Made by a program: the position numbers and the translations under genes. The notes below the pieces were generated by a model that was not told the DNA's origin, made no database searches, and was given only the letters and a program-made list of their open reading frames with translations. 44,309 bases of DNA from Bacteroidaceae bacterium (GTDB lineage Bacteria; Bacteroidota; Bacteroidia; Bacteroidales; Bacteroidaceae). Shown here one piece after another: positions 15,969 to 28,977 of this stretch. Within the stretch, counting starts at the first letter, position 1. Each line of letters starts with the position of its first letter. The stretch spans positions 1 to 44,309 of the forward strand of contig JAILQO010000075.1 in the NCBI GenBank assembly GCA_024698925.1. The letters run 5' to 3'.

Positions 15969-17078
15969 ATGACTCTCTATCCCCAACTTATCATTGACGC
16001 ATTGAAGACCGTGCGCTATCCAGGCACGGGTAAGAACATCGTTGAAATGGAGATGTTGGAGGACGATATGCGCATCGCCGGGATGCACGTCTCTTTCTCC
16101 TTGATCTTTGATAAACCAACCAATCCATTCCTGAAGTCGCTCGTGAAGGCTTCAGAGGCTGCCATCCACGCATACGTCAGCAAGGATGTAGAAGTGGAAA
16201 TCAACACAAAGACTATTACCCCTTCTCAAGCCCCTCAGGAAAGCGAAAATGAACCGATTTACGCCCATTTGGGTAACATCATCGCTGTCTCTTCCGGTAA
16301 GGGAGGTGTCGGCAAGAGTACGGTGGCTGCCAATTTGGCCATTGGACTAGCTCGCTTAGGGCATCGCGTAGGTCTGCTGGACTGTGACATCTTTGGCCCT
16401 TCGATGCCTAAGATGTTCCAAGTGGAGAACGAGCGGCCCTATAGTGAGGAGATTGACGGCAAGGTGATGATTGTTCCTATTGAGAAATACGGAGTGAAGA
16501 TGCTGAGTATAGGATTCTTCGTTGATCCTGATACGCCCACGCTTTGGCGCGGAGGTATGGCCTCAAATGCGCTCAAACAACTCATCGGAGAAGCCGCATG
16601 GGGCAATCTAGACTATTTCATCCTTGATACACCTCCTGGCACTTCGGATATCCATCTGACGTTGGTGCAGACGTTGCCTATTACTGGTGCTGTTATCGTC
16701 TCTACCCCTCAACAAGTAGCGCTTGCTGATGCACGCAAGGGTATCAATATGTACACCAACGAGAAAGTTGATGTGCCTATCTTAGGGTTGGTAGAGAATA
16801 TGAGTTGGTTCACGCCTGCCGAATTGCCTGAAAACCGCTATTATATCTTTGGTCATGAGGGCGTAAAGCAACTGGCAGAGGAGATGGATGTACCGCTTTT
16901 GGCACAGATACCATTGGTACAGAGTGTCTGTGAGAGTGGTGATGCCGGCACCCCTGCCGTTCTTGATCCCTCCACCCCAACAGGCAATGCCTTCCTGCAG
17001 TTGGCCGCTCGTGTGATTACGCAGACCGATAAACGTAATGCGGAGCGTGAACGGACCAAAATCGTGGAGACTCATTAG
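15969..17078 (+). CDS. apbC: Mrp/ApbC-family Fe-S cluster carrier ATPase
   Basis: Mrp/ApbC proteins bind and pass iron-sulfur clusters to apo-proteins in the cytoplasm. The N-terminal MIP18/DUF59 domain (about 1-85) is followed by a P-loop ATPase with the deviant Walker A GKGGVGKS (residues 110-117), the switch segment LLDCDIFGPSMPKMF, and FILDTPPGTSDIHLT. The CxxC usually found after the NM-W/Y-F segment, used to hold the cluster in the dimer, is absent: the protein reads NMSWFTPAELPENRYYIFGHEG-like at that site. I recall the same replacement in other Bacteroidetes Mrp proteins, so it is a lineage trait rather than damage. The 369-aa length is normal. The gene converges with trpS across a double-hairpin repeat. 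Confidence 0.93.
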   Translation: MTLYPQLIIDALKTVRYPGTGKNIVEMEMLEDDMRIAGMHVSFSLIFDKPTNPFLKSLVKASEAAIHAYVSKDVEVEINTKTITPSQAPQESENEPIYAHLGNIIAVSSGKGGVGKSTVAANLAIGLARLGHRVGLLDCDIFGPSMPKMFQVENERPYSEEIDGKVMIVPIEKYGVKMLSIGFFVDPDTPTLWRGGMASNALKQLIGEAAWGNLDYFILDTPPGTSDIHLTLVQTLPITGAVIVSTPQQVALADARKGINMYTNEKVDVPILGLVENMSWFTPAELPENRYYIFGHEGVKQLAEEMDVPLLAQIPLVQSVCESGDAGTPAVLDPSTPTGNAFLQLAARVITQTDKRNAERERTKIVETH

Positions 17079-17104
17079 ACTATTCATAACGGCCTCATAT
17101 TTGT

Positions 17105-17160
17105 AGAACAGTAGCTCCACAATTGCGGAGCTACTGTTCTGCAATTGTGGAGCTACTGTT
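17105..17160. repeat. Three-arm inverted repeat between apbC and trpS
   Basis: The arm at 17105-17118 (AGAACAGTAGCTCC) pairs with 17127-17140. The longer arm at 17107-17126 (AACAGTAGCTCCACAATTGC) also pairs perfectly with 17141-17160. The two folds exclude each other. On the minus strand this gives two direct 22-base copies plus one inverted copy. No T-run follows on either strand, so it is not a typical terminator, though it lies between convergent genes. Confidence 0.8.
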
Positions 17161-17178
17161 GCGCAAAAAAGGGGTAAT

Positions 17179-20140
<2,962 letters not shown>

Positions 20141-20144
20141 TATT

Positions 20145-20441
20145 TTAGAAGCGGAAGGAGCCTGTGAGAAGATAGTGCCACAGGATGAGTAGAACGACAA
20201 TGATGGCAATGGCGATGCCAGGATGTAAACGACGGCGGTTGGGGTCTGCCTTCTTGAGGTTCTGGGCAAACTTGCCACGATAGGACTCAATGTCGGGCTT
20301 ATACTCCGGCGTCTCGCCACGTTCCATCTGCTCTTCGCGTTTAGCGTCAGCCACCAAACGGTCGAGTTTGTCCTGACGTTCAGAGGTATAAATATGAACA
20401 CCACGGAAACGACGGGGTTCGCGAGTAGAGAAGAGGGACAT
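20145..20441 (-). CDS. Small single-pass membrane protein (98 aa)
   Basis: A charged N-terminal two thirds (KLDRLVADAKREEQMERGE, RGKFAQNLKKADPNRRRLHPG) precedes one hydrophobic segment (about residues 75-92: IAIAIIVVLLILWHYLL). It is probably a C-terminally anchored inner-membrane protein with a cytoplasmic head. I do not recognise a named family. Similar small proteins next to mutL occur in Bacteroidetes as far as I recall, which suggests a conserved but unassigned role. It sits between ostA-like and mutL in a leftward operon, 4 bases before mutL. Confidence 0.75.
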   Translation of the reverse strand: MSLFSTREPRRFRGVHIYTSERQDKLDRLVADAKREEQMERGETPEYKPDIESYRGKFAQNLKKADPNRRRLHPGIAIAIIVVLLILWHYLLTGSFRF

Positions 20442-20460
20442 ATTGGAACTGCTATTAATT

Positions 20461-20481
20461 GATTAAAGATTGATGATTGTT
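20461..20481. repeat. Heptamer array between ostA-like and the 98-aa gene
   Basis: GATTAAA, GATTGAT and GATTGTT are three contiguous 7-base units in the 50-base gap between two co-directional genes. Confidence 0.55.
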
Positions 20482-20491
20482 GGGCTGAACA

Positions 20492-22192
20492 TTAAAGGTC
20501 TTTTTTCTTGTTACGACCTTTCTTGGGTGCCTCGTGTCTGACGCTTGGCTTGAGTTCTGTACCTTTTTTCTTGGGACGCCAGATGAATATATCTTCTTTA
20601 CTGGTTGGACGGATATAATCGAACCACTGGAAGTTCGGGAGGTAGCGCTCGTTGGGCTGTACAAGCGCTAAGGGGTGTAGCTTACCTTCTGATGCAGGCA
20701 TCCATATCTTATCGAGCTTTTCTGGCCCCATGTATAGCTTCAATTCAGCGGATTCTGCATGAAGAAGACCAATCATGAGGCTATCGGAGTCCAAAGGATA
20801 GTATTTGACGAGAACGTTGCCATCGACCCATGTCCATTTCATCTTACCGTTTGCGAAATAACTGCGCATGATATTTCCTGTCATCTGATTGTAACAGAAG
20901 GTGTCGATACGTTCCACGGAGAGTGCCTGACGAATGACGTAGGTGGAATCTATCGTTGAATCATTCACCCAAGCTTTGATTTCCTCGCCCAACAGCTGCT
21001 GTCCTTGTTGCCAGAGGATGGGGTCGTGATACATCGTCAAGCAAGAGTCCTTGGAGATGAAAACCATCGAATCACAGACAGCCTGCACATCGCTGCGATA
21101 GGCGCGAACATGGTGATAGCCGCGCATTTCACGCCATACGGAATCGGTATCAATATTATAGGAGAAGAGCTTAAACGTGTCGGCATGGCAGAAGAAACTG
21201 TCTCGTTGTGAGAAATCAATGAGCATCGCGCTGTCCGCCGCTTCGGCATAGCCGAGGGAGTCACAATACAGGCCATAATGGCCAGTGAACATGTTCTTAT
21301 CGACTTGATCTACATAAAGAACGTTATGGTATGCTTTGGAGATGCCCCCTTGTCCGGTGTAGTCCAGGCTATCGCCTGTGATAGACCTGCCTTTATTGCT
21401 GACGATGGACCGGTCTAGCAGGAAAGCATGGTCGTTGCGGGTATCATAGGAACCGCGCTCGCTATAGATATGGTTGTCGCCGTTGTCTATATTAGAAGGT
21501 CCTACGATGCGAGCAATCTCGTCACCTGTATTATAATGGAGGGTGTCACTGACAAGTGTAAACTTGGGGTTCTTGAGATCTACGTTATAGTTGAAGATAG
21601 CCTCGCGGGTCGCTGGACTATACTGTCCCCATTCACTAGTGAGGGTGTTGTCTTTATCTACAAGTTTCCCACCTTGGAAGAAGTAACCGAGGTCGTAGAG
21701 CCGATCATAATCAAGTGAGTCACAATAGAGCCGACTATCGAAATGTGTGAGAATTACGTTATAGCGCGCCATTGCCATTTGGTCGAAGCCGTTGTAGAAA
21801 AGGACATCAGAGGTGAGGGTGAGCGTGTCTGCCTGATTCATCTTCACGTGGCCGAATGCATCGAAGGAATTGCTGGCCTCATAGTAGCAGGCGCTATCGC
21901 AGGTGAGGATGACATCATCATGGCGAAAACGAACGTTACCGCGTAGAATCTGTGCATCACGGTTGACCCGCTGGTCATAAAACAGTTCGTCGGAGTGCAA
22001 AAGAATGACATGAGTCTTGCTCTTCGGACGAGGACCTTTGGAGCGTGAAGATTTGGGCTTGGTCTTTGCGGGCTCCACTTTCGTGTACTCACGCTTCTGC
22101 CCCTCCCAATAAAGGAGGGGAGTAGATACTGTTGCGATTGAGCATATGGTGCATAGTATCAGTAGAAAGAAAAGTGGTAGTCTTTTATTCAC
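20492..22192 (-). CDS. OstA-like/LptA-type periplasmic protein (566 aa)
   Basis: An N-terminal signal or anchor segment (about residues 5-27) is followed by a basic linker and a long run of beta-strand repeats: VILLHSDELFYDQ, DAQILRGNVRFRHDDVILTCDSACYYE, FDAFGHVKMNQADTLTLTSDVLFYNG. These are hallmarks of the OstA/LptA beta-jellyroll that guides lipopolysaccharide across the periplasm. The protein is longer than a minimal LptA (about 180 aa), as in the Bacteroidetes OstA-like family. It ends in a Lys/Arg-rich tail (KKGRNKKKDL). It is encoded after the two PpiC/SurA foldases, which supports an envelope-assembly operon. The exact partner is not known. Confidence 0.85.
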   Translation of the reverse strand: MNKRLPLFFLLILCTICSIATVSTPLLYWEGQKREYTKVEPAKTKPKSSRSKGPRPKSKTHVILLHSDELFYDQRVNRDAQILRGNVRFRHDDVILTCDSACYYEASNSFDAFGHVKMNQADTLTLTSDVLFYNGFDQMAMARYNVILTHFDSRLYCDSLDYDRLYDLGYFFQGGKLVDKDNTLTSEWGQYSPATREAIFNYNVDLKNPKFTLVSDTLHYNTGDEIARIVGPSNIDNGDNHIYSERGSYDTRNDHAFLLDRSIVSNKGRSITGDSLDYTGQGGISKAYHNVLYVDQVDKNMFTGHYGLYCDSLGYAEAADSAMLIDFSQRDSFFCHADTFKLFSYNIDTDSVWREMRGYHHVRAYRSDVQAVCDSMVFISKDSCLTMYHDPILWQQGQQLLGEEIKAWVNDSTIDSTYVIRQALSVERIDTFCYNQMTGNIMRSYFANGKMKWTWVDGNVLVKYYPLDSDSLMIGLLHAESAELKLYMGPEKLDKIWMPASEGKLHPLALVQPNERYLPNFQWFDYIRPTSKEDIFIWRPKKKGTELKPSVRHEAPKKGRNKKKDL

Positions 22193-22246
22193 GCTTGCAT
22201 TGGTAATGGCTCCCCGCTCGAGCTGGAAGAGCCAGAGGTGGGCCTT

Positions 22247-23617
22247 CTATTCCTTAACCCATCCCGGGTACTGGAACTCGCAGTTCACCCATTCGGGGTT
22301 GATGCGGATATAGGTGGTTTGTTGTTTTTCGCGAATCCAATTGTTAAGAAACTCCTCGCTACGTTTGTCCTCGACAATCTTCTGGAGAACCTGAAAGTCC
22401 TCCGTGATGGTTGCGGGATGTGCTTTAAGACGGCTCTTGAGCTTGATGATGCAGCATTGCTGCTTCCCCGTCTTATCCAACATCGTGAAAGGCTTGGATA
22501 TTTCGCCGATGTCAAGCCCCTCGACCACGCGAGCTATTTCCGTAGGCAACTCTGCCATCTTGAAGCGCGAGGTGCGGATTCTATTGCCACTATGGTCTGT
22601 GGTGATATTGAACATCAGACCGTGATTGTTACGAGAATCCTTATCGTCAGAAAGGGCTGAAGCTGCGTCCTCGAAAGTGAATTTCCCGTTGCGAATATCA
22701 TCGGAGATGGAGTCAAGACGTGAGAGGCTAGCGTCAATGTCCTGCTGGTCGATGTGGGGTTTCTTCAGGATGTGGCGCAATTTCAGCTTATCTCCTCGCT
22801 TGTCAATGAGTTGGATGATGTGGTATCCATACTGGGATTCTACAATCTTGGAAATCTTTTTGGGATCGGTGAGGCTCCACGCAGCATTGGCGAAAGCAGG
22901 ATCAAAATCCATCTTACTCATGTAATCCATCTCGCCTCCCTGACGCGCAGAACCAGGGTCTTCACTGTAAAGGATAGCTAGTGTCGAAAAACTGGAACTG
23001 CCGTTATTGATGCGCTCCGTGTAGTCGCGAAGTGCCGCTTTTACACGATCAACCTCTTCCTGTTGCACTTTGGGATGTTCAGCTAACAACTCAATCTCCA
23101 CTTGTGTAGGAATCAATGGGAGAGAATCAATAGGGACATCCTTGAAATAATGACGCACTTCAGCGGGTGTCACCTTGATATCTTTGGTCAGGTGTTCGGT
23201 TACCATCTCCATCGTTAGGTTGTCTTTTACCAAATCGTAGGTCTCTTCGCGAATCTGCGTCATCGTCATATTGCGATATTCCTCCAGTTTCTCCGTGGAG
23301 CCTGCTGTCTGAACCCATTTGTTAATTTGGTCTTCCACATTGCGGTTAATCTGTTCGTCAGATGCTTCTATACTGTCAATCTGAGCTTGATGCAGGAACA
23401 GCTTCTGAATGGCGATGCGTTCAGGGATTACACAATAGGGATTGCCTGTGACGCGTCCCATCTGTGTGCGAACCTTTTCGACATCGCTACGGAGAATAGC
23501 TTCGTCGCCGACGACCCAGATGACTTCATCGACGATATTGTTGTTGGTTTGGGCCAACAACGTAGCTTGCATGCCTACGAGGAGCAAGCTCAGTGAAAGC
23601 AGACGTTGGATGCTCAT
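22247..23617 (-). CDS. surA: SurA-like periplasmic peptidyl-prolyl isomerase/chaperone
   Basis: A signal peptide (MSIQRLLSLSLLLVGMQATLLAQ) directs the protein to the periplasm. A SurA N-terminal helical domain (about 27-165) precedes two parvulin-type domains. The first is at about 170-275, with SSFSTLAILYSEDPGSARQGGEMDYMSKMDFDPAFANAAWSL-type features and SQYGYHIIQLIDKR. The second, more diverged, is at about 280-385. SurA-type proteins escort unfolded outer-membrane proteins. The start codon overlaps the stop of the preceding ppiC gene (ATGA), so the two are coupled. The symbol is by domain layout; the name may differ in this lineage. Confidence 0.88.
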   Translation of the reverse strand: MSIQRLLSLSLLLVGMQATLLAQTNNNIVDEVIWVVGDEAILRSDVEKVRTQMGRVTGNPYCVIPERIAIQKLFLHQAQIDSIEASDEQINRNVEDQINKWVQTAGSTEKLEEYRNMTMTQIREETYDLVKDNLTMEMVTEHLTKDIKVTPAEVRHYFKDVPIDSLPLIPTQVEIELLAEHPKVQQEEVDRVKAALRDYTERINNGSSSFSTLAILYSEDPGSARQGGEMDYMSKMDFDPAFANAAWSLTDPKKISKIVESQYGYHIIQLIDKRGDKLKLRHILKKPHIDQQDIDASLSRLDSISDDIRNGKFTFEDAASALSDDKDSRNNHGLMFNITTDHSGNRIRTSRFKMAELPTEIARVVEGLDIGEISKPFTMLDKTGKQQCCIIKLKSRLKAHPATITEDFQVLQKIVEDKRSEEFLNNWIREKQQTTYIRINPEWVNCEFQYPGWVKE

Positions 23618-25044
23618 CAGTGTCGGTTTACGGTTTGTAAAGCGTCCTTGAATATTTCAACAGGATAGCGACGGCGCAACTCTTCAACGAACTCCTGTTC
23701 CTTCACAGATTGATAATCGGTGACGACTTGTGAACTGACGTCTGTCCATTCCTTGGGACCCTTCTTCAGAAGACGCCCCATCATGGCTGCTGCAGGATAT
23801 TTGGGGTTGAGCTTGCTCTTTCCTTGTTTGACGCCGAAGGCAAGAGAGTCCACTAACGCATTGTCGCCAAGCACAAACATACGGCGGTCGAAACGTACTT
23901 GTACGCTGTCTTTGTTGAATTGTGTTTTCACGATGTTTGCCCATTGGTCCTCAGGCTGCTTTTTAAGTGTGCGTTGCACCTGTTTCAGCACTGTGGGATT
24001 GGTGGCTTGCAAGAGAGCTCCGGCATAGTGGGGCTTGTCGAAAGCGTAGGCCTTCTTGTTCTTCTTGAAATAGCGGATGAGGTTGACGGTATCTTTAGCA
24101 GCCGGTTCCCAGACCTGACGCTGACAGATCTCATAGAAGAGCAAACCGTCATGATATTCCTGAATGAGGTATTTCAACTCGTCATCTTGAGACGCAAGGC
24201 GGTCTGCTGTTTCATCCAACACCTGTTCAACGGTCTTGCCACTGTTATTAGCAATGCTGTCGATGACTTTGCCTGCTAGCTGGTCCTTCATTCCACGTGC
24301 TTCAAGGAACTGACGAATACGTGGCGCCAAAGTGTCATACGGCTCCAAAGGCTTCTTGTCTAAAAGCTTGAGAATGTGCCAACCAACGGTTGAGAGAAGA
24401 GGCTCGCTAGTCTGTCCTTTTTCCAGCGCGTAGCAGGCATCCTCAACTTCTTTCAACAGCTGATGCGGGCCAATCCACCCGATGGCGCCACCGCGATGGC
24501 CAGAAGTCTGATCCTCAGAGGCGGATGCGGCGAGTTCTGCGAAGTCTGTCCCTCCCTGCAGGACTGCATAGATGGAGTCTATGCGTGCCTTTGCAGCAGC
24601 TTGCTGTGCTGAAGTGGCTTGCTGCATCACACGTACAAAAATGTGGGCGGGATATAACAACTCCTTGCCTTCCAATTGATCGAGCATCTGTTGATAGTAG
24701 GCCCGAACTTCAGCTTCCTCAGCTTCAGAAGAAACCATGAGCGGACGAATCTGCTGGTCGCGATAGGTGCGGAACTCTTCCTGATAGGACGTCATCGTGT
24801 CAAGGTGAGCATCAAGGGCTGCCTCAACTTTAAGTTTATAATTGACGAAAAGTTCAACGTATTCATCCACATTCTTCTTGTCAATGACTCCGTCGGTGTT
24901 GTTCTTGTTGAAGTTGTATTCAAACTCTGAACGGGTGACGTCTTTGCCATTGATACGCATTACAACGGGATCTGCATTCTGTGCCAGAAGAGCCACAGAT
25001 GAGAAAAATAATGCGAGGGACAGAAAGGAATAAAGATATTTCAT
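23617..25044 (-). CDS. PpiC-type parvulin peptidyl-prolyl isomerase
   Basis: A signal peptide (MKYLYSFLSLALFFSSVALLAQ) is followed by an N-terminal helical segment and one clear parvulin domain (about 128-235: LLYPAHIFVRV, then GGTDFAELAASASEDQTSGHRGGAIGWIG and STVGWHILKLLDKK). The C-terminal half (about 240-475) is helical, and I assign it no function. It is likely a periplasmic foldase or chaperone that works with the SurA-like protein encoded next. It lies 23 bases after guaB and overlaps the surA-like gene by ATGA. Confidence 0.9.
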   Translation of the reverse strand: MKYLYSFLSLALFFSSVALLAQNADPVVMRINGKDVTRSEFEYNFNKNNTDGVIDKKNVDEYVELFVNYKLKVEAALDAHLDTMTSYQEEFRTYRDQQIRPLMVSSEAEEAEVRAYYQQMLDQLEGKELLYPAHIFVRVMQQATSAQQAAAKARIDSIYAVLQGGTDFAELAASASEDQTSGHRGGAIGWIGPHQLLKEVEDACYALEKGQTSEPLLSTVGWHILKLLDKKPLEPYDTLAPRIRQFLEARGMKDQLAGKVIDSIANNSGKTVEQVLDETADRLASQDDELKYLIQEYHDGLLFYEICQRQVWEPAAKDTVNLIRYFKKNKKAYAFDKPHYAGALLQATNPTVLKQVQRTLKKQPEDQWANIVKTQFNKDSVQVRFDRRMFVLGDNALVDSLAFGVKQGKSKLNPKYPAAAMMGRLLKKGPKEWTDVSSQVVTDYQSVKEQEFVEELRRRYPVEIFKDALQTVNRH

Positions 25045-25067
25045 TACTTGATTATTCTTTTTTATTG

Positions 25068-26564
<1,497 letters not shown>

Positions 26565-26574
26565 TTATTGCGCG

Positions 26575-26606
26575 CAAAAGTACTACTTTTCCTTGACATA
26601 GCCAAA
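26575..26606 (-). promoter_or_regulatory. Promoter of guaB
   Basis: On the minus strand TACTTTTG (26575-26582) and TTTG (26603-26606) are separated by 20 bases, a full Bacteroidetes consensus. A weak stem (CCACAC 26624-26629 with GTGTGG 26648-26653) just upstream may end recQ transcripts. Confidence 0.85.
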
Positions 26607-26669
26607 ACGAAAAGCAGATTTAACCACACATTAACACAGATTCGTAGGTGTGGGGCAAAAAAAGTATGA

Positions 26670-28841
26670 TTAGTTACCTAATTCGGAGATAAATTTGATC
26701 CGAACGAGACGTATTTGTTCCTCGTCATAATCGTCGCCGAGTTCGTCCAGCGCATCGTCAATATCATCCGTTTCGCTCTCGCGGAAGTACTCGAAGATGT
26801 CATCCACCTGATCGGCGTCCATGATATCGTCCAGATAATAGTCGATGTCCAGTTTGGTACCGCTATCTACGATGGCATCTAATTCGTCCAAAAGCTCATC
26901 GAAATCGAGTCCCTTAGAACGTGCGATGTCCTTGAGATCTACTTTCCTGTCCACAGACTGGATAATGCTGACCTTATTTTTGCTCTTGTTGGCGACAGTG
27001 CGCACGCGCAGGTCCTCCGGACGGTCGATCTCGTTCTCTTCGCAGTGGCGGCGAATTAGGTCGCAGAAGGCGGCGCCGTAGCGACGTGCCTTACCTTCAC
27101 CTACGCCTGGAATGTTCTTGAGCTCGTCAATCGTGATGGGATAGACGGTGGCCATCGCCTCCAGACTGGAATCTTGGAAGATGACATACGGCGGAATATT
27201 CTTCTCGCGAGCAACTTTCTTGCGCAGATCCTTCATCATTTTGAAAAGCTCCTCGTCGAGTACGCTGGTGCCAGCTTCAGTGTCTACGTAGTCACTATCG
27301 AAGTCGTTGTCCTCGGAAATCATGAATGAAACGGGCTTCTTCAGGAACTGTTGCCCCTCGGGAGTAAGCTTCAGTAGCCCATAGTTTTCCACTTCCTTGT
27401 AAATATAACCAGCTAAAAGAGCCTGCCGGATGATGGCATTCCAGAAACGTGCATCCTTCTGGTCGCCGCTGCCAAAGCATCCCAGATCGTCATGCTTGTG
27501 GGCGATGACTTCCTCTGTTGGATTGCCAATGAGGACATTGATGATATGGTGTACCTTGAAATTCTCTTTTACGGCAAGGATGACATTCAAGACCATGCGT
27601 AGCTCATCCTTGGCCTCAATTCGTGACTTGGGATGGAGGCAGTTGTCGCAGTTGTGGCAGTTCTCCTCCGTGTATTCCTCACCAAAATAGTGCAGGAGTA
27701 CGCGGCGTCGGCATACGCTGGTTTCTGCATACGCTGCAGTTTCCTGGAGTAACTGACGCCCAATGTCCTGCTCGGCCACGGGCTTGCCTTCCATGAACTT
27801 TTCTAGCTTCTGTAGGTCCTTGTATGTATAGAAAGTGATGCATTTACCCTCGCCGCCGTCTCGACCGGCGCGTCCTGTTTCTTGGTAATAACCCTCTAAG
27901 CTTTTGGGAATGTCATAGTGGATGACAAAACGTACGTCGGGCTTGTCGATACCCATGCCAAAGGCAATCGTAGCAACGATGACGTCGATTTCCTCCATGA
28001 TGAAGTCGTCCTGCGTTTGTGTACGCGTCGGCGTATCCATGCCTGCGTGGTAGGCACGGGCGTTGATATCGTTGGCGCGGAGTACCTCGGCCAGTTCTTC
28101 CACCTTCTTGCGTGATAGGCAATAAATAATGCCGCTCTTGCCTGGATTCTGACGGATAAACTTGATAATGTCTTTATCGATTTCCTTGGTTTTCGGGCGT
28201 ACTTCGTAGTAGAGATTAGGCCGGTTGAATGAACTTACAAATTCTGTCGCCTCCAGCATCCCCAGATTCTTCTTGATATCGCCGCGAACCTTGTCTGTCG
28301 CTGTGGCGGTAAGCGCAATGACGGGGGATTCGCCGATTTCATTGATAATTGGTCGTATGCGCCGATACTCTGGTCTGAAATCGTGACCCCATTCTGAAAT
28401 ACAGTGGGCCTCATCAACAGCGTAGAATGAGATTTTTACCTGTCGCAGGAAATCGATGTTCTCGTCTTTTGTGAGGGATTCGGGAGCAACGTATAGTAAT
28501 TTTGTTCGTCCTTCAAGAACGTCCGTCTTCACTTGGTCGAGTGCAGAACGGTTCAGTGAGGAGTTCATGAAATGGGCAATGCCATCATCGGCGCTGACCT
28601 GCCGGATAGCATCTACCTGATTTTTCATGAGCGCGATGAGCGGCGAGATCACAATTGCAGTTCCGTCCATGATGAGGGCGGGTAGCTGATAGCATAAAGA
28701 TTTACCGCCGCCTGTGGGCATCAGCACAAAAGTGTCTTTGCCCGCAAGTACGTTACGGATGATTGCCTCCTGGTCTCCTTTGAAGGTGTCGAAGCCAAAA
28801 TAATGCTTCAATTGTGATATCAGATCAATGTCTTTTTTCAT
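26670..28841 (-). CDS. recQ: ATP-dependent DNA helicase RecQ
   Basis: RecQ unwinds DNA 3' to 5' in recombination and fork repair. The helicase core has Walker A MPTGGGKSLCYQ (about 41-52) and the DEAH box AVDEAHCISEWGHDFRPEY. Motif VI reads YYQETGRAGRDG. The zinc-binding Cys cluster (CRRRVLLHYFG then CHNCDNC, about 380-400) and a winged-helix region follow. An HRDC domain (about 530-605, with LKNIPGVGEGKARRYG) is present. The last 100 residues are unusually acidic (many Asp/Glu), an extension often seen in Bacteroidetes RecQ. The gene has its own promoter and lies 136 bases from clpX, behind the clpX terminator. Confidence 0.95.
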   Translation of the reverse strand: MKKDIDLISQLKHYFGFDTFKGDQEAIIRNVLAGKDTFVLMPTGGGKSLCYQLPALIMDGTAIVISPLIALMKNQVDAIRQVSADDGIAHFMNSSLNRSALDQVKTDVLEGRTKLLYVAPESLTKDENIDFLRQVKISFYAVDEAHCISEWGHDFRPEYRRIRPIINEIGESPVIALTATATDKVRGDIKKNLGMLEATEFVSSFNRPNLYYEVRPKTKEIDKDIIKFIRQNPGKSGIIYCLSRKKVEELAEVLRANDINARAYHAGMDTPTRTQTQDDFIMEEIDVIVATIAFGMGIDKPDVRFVIHYDIPKSLEGYYQETGRAGRDGGEGKCITFYTYKDLQKLEKFMEGKPVAEQDIGRQLLQETAAYAETSVCRRRVLLHYFGEEYTEENCHNCDNCLHPKSRIEAKDELRMVLNVILAVKENFKVHHIINVLIGNPTEEVIAHKHDDLGCFGSGDQKDARFWNAIIRQALLAGYIYKEVENYGLLKLTPEGQQFLKKPVSFMISEDNDFDSDYVDTEAGTSVLDEELFKMMKDLRKKVAREKNIPPYVIFQDSSLEAMATVYPITIDELKNIPGVGEGKARRYGAAFCDLIRRHCEENEIDRPEDLRVRTVANKSKNKVSIIQSVDRKVDLKDIARSKGLDFDELLDELDAIVDSGTKLDIDYYLDDIMDADQVDDIFEYFRESETDDIDDALDELGDDYDEEQIRLVRIKFISELGN

Positions 28842-28861
28842 TCGCTGCTCTTTCTGGCCTA

Positions 28862-28893
28862 CAAAGTTATAAACAATTTTACCTATTATCCAA
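28862..28893 (-). promoter_or_regulatory. Promoter of recQ
   Basis: On the minus strand TAACTTTG (28862-28869) is the -7 box and TTG (28891-28893) the -33 box, 21 bases apart, 20 bases upstream of the ATG. Confidence 0.75.
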
Positions 28894-28915
28894 CTTTTTT
28901 TGATGTTTTTCGCAT

Positions 28916-28961
28916 AAAAAATGCTCCAAAAGCTGTTTCAGACAGTTCTTGGAGCATTTTT
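28916..28961 (-). terminator. Terminator of the tig-clpP-clpX operon
   Basis: AAAAATGCTCCAA (28917-28929) pairs perfectly with TTGGAGCATTTTT (28949-28961), with a nested CTGT/ACAG stem in the loop. It begins 17 bases after the clpX stop and ends in a T-run on the minus strand. Confidence 0.9.
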
Positions 28962-28977
28962 AACACGATTTTGAAGG

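Noticed and set aside
17105..17160. A plain intrinsic terminator for apbC or trpS
   Set aside because: The stems are strong but no T-run follows on either strand.
26624..26653. Terminator of recQ (CCACAC/GTGTGG)
   Set aside because: Six base pairs and no clear T-run; support is too weak to list it as a feature.
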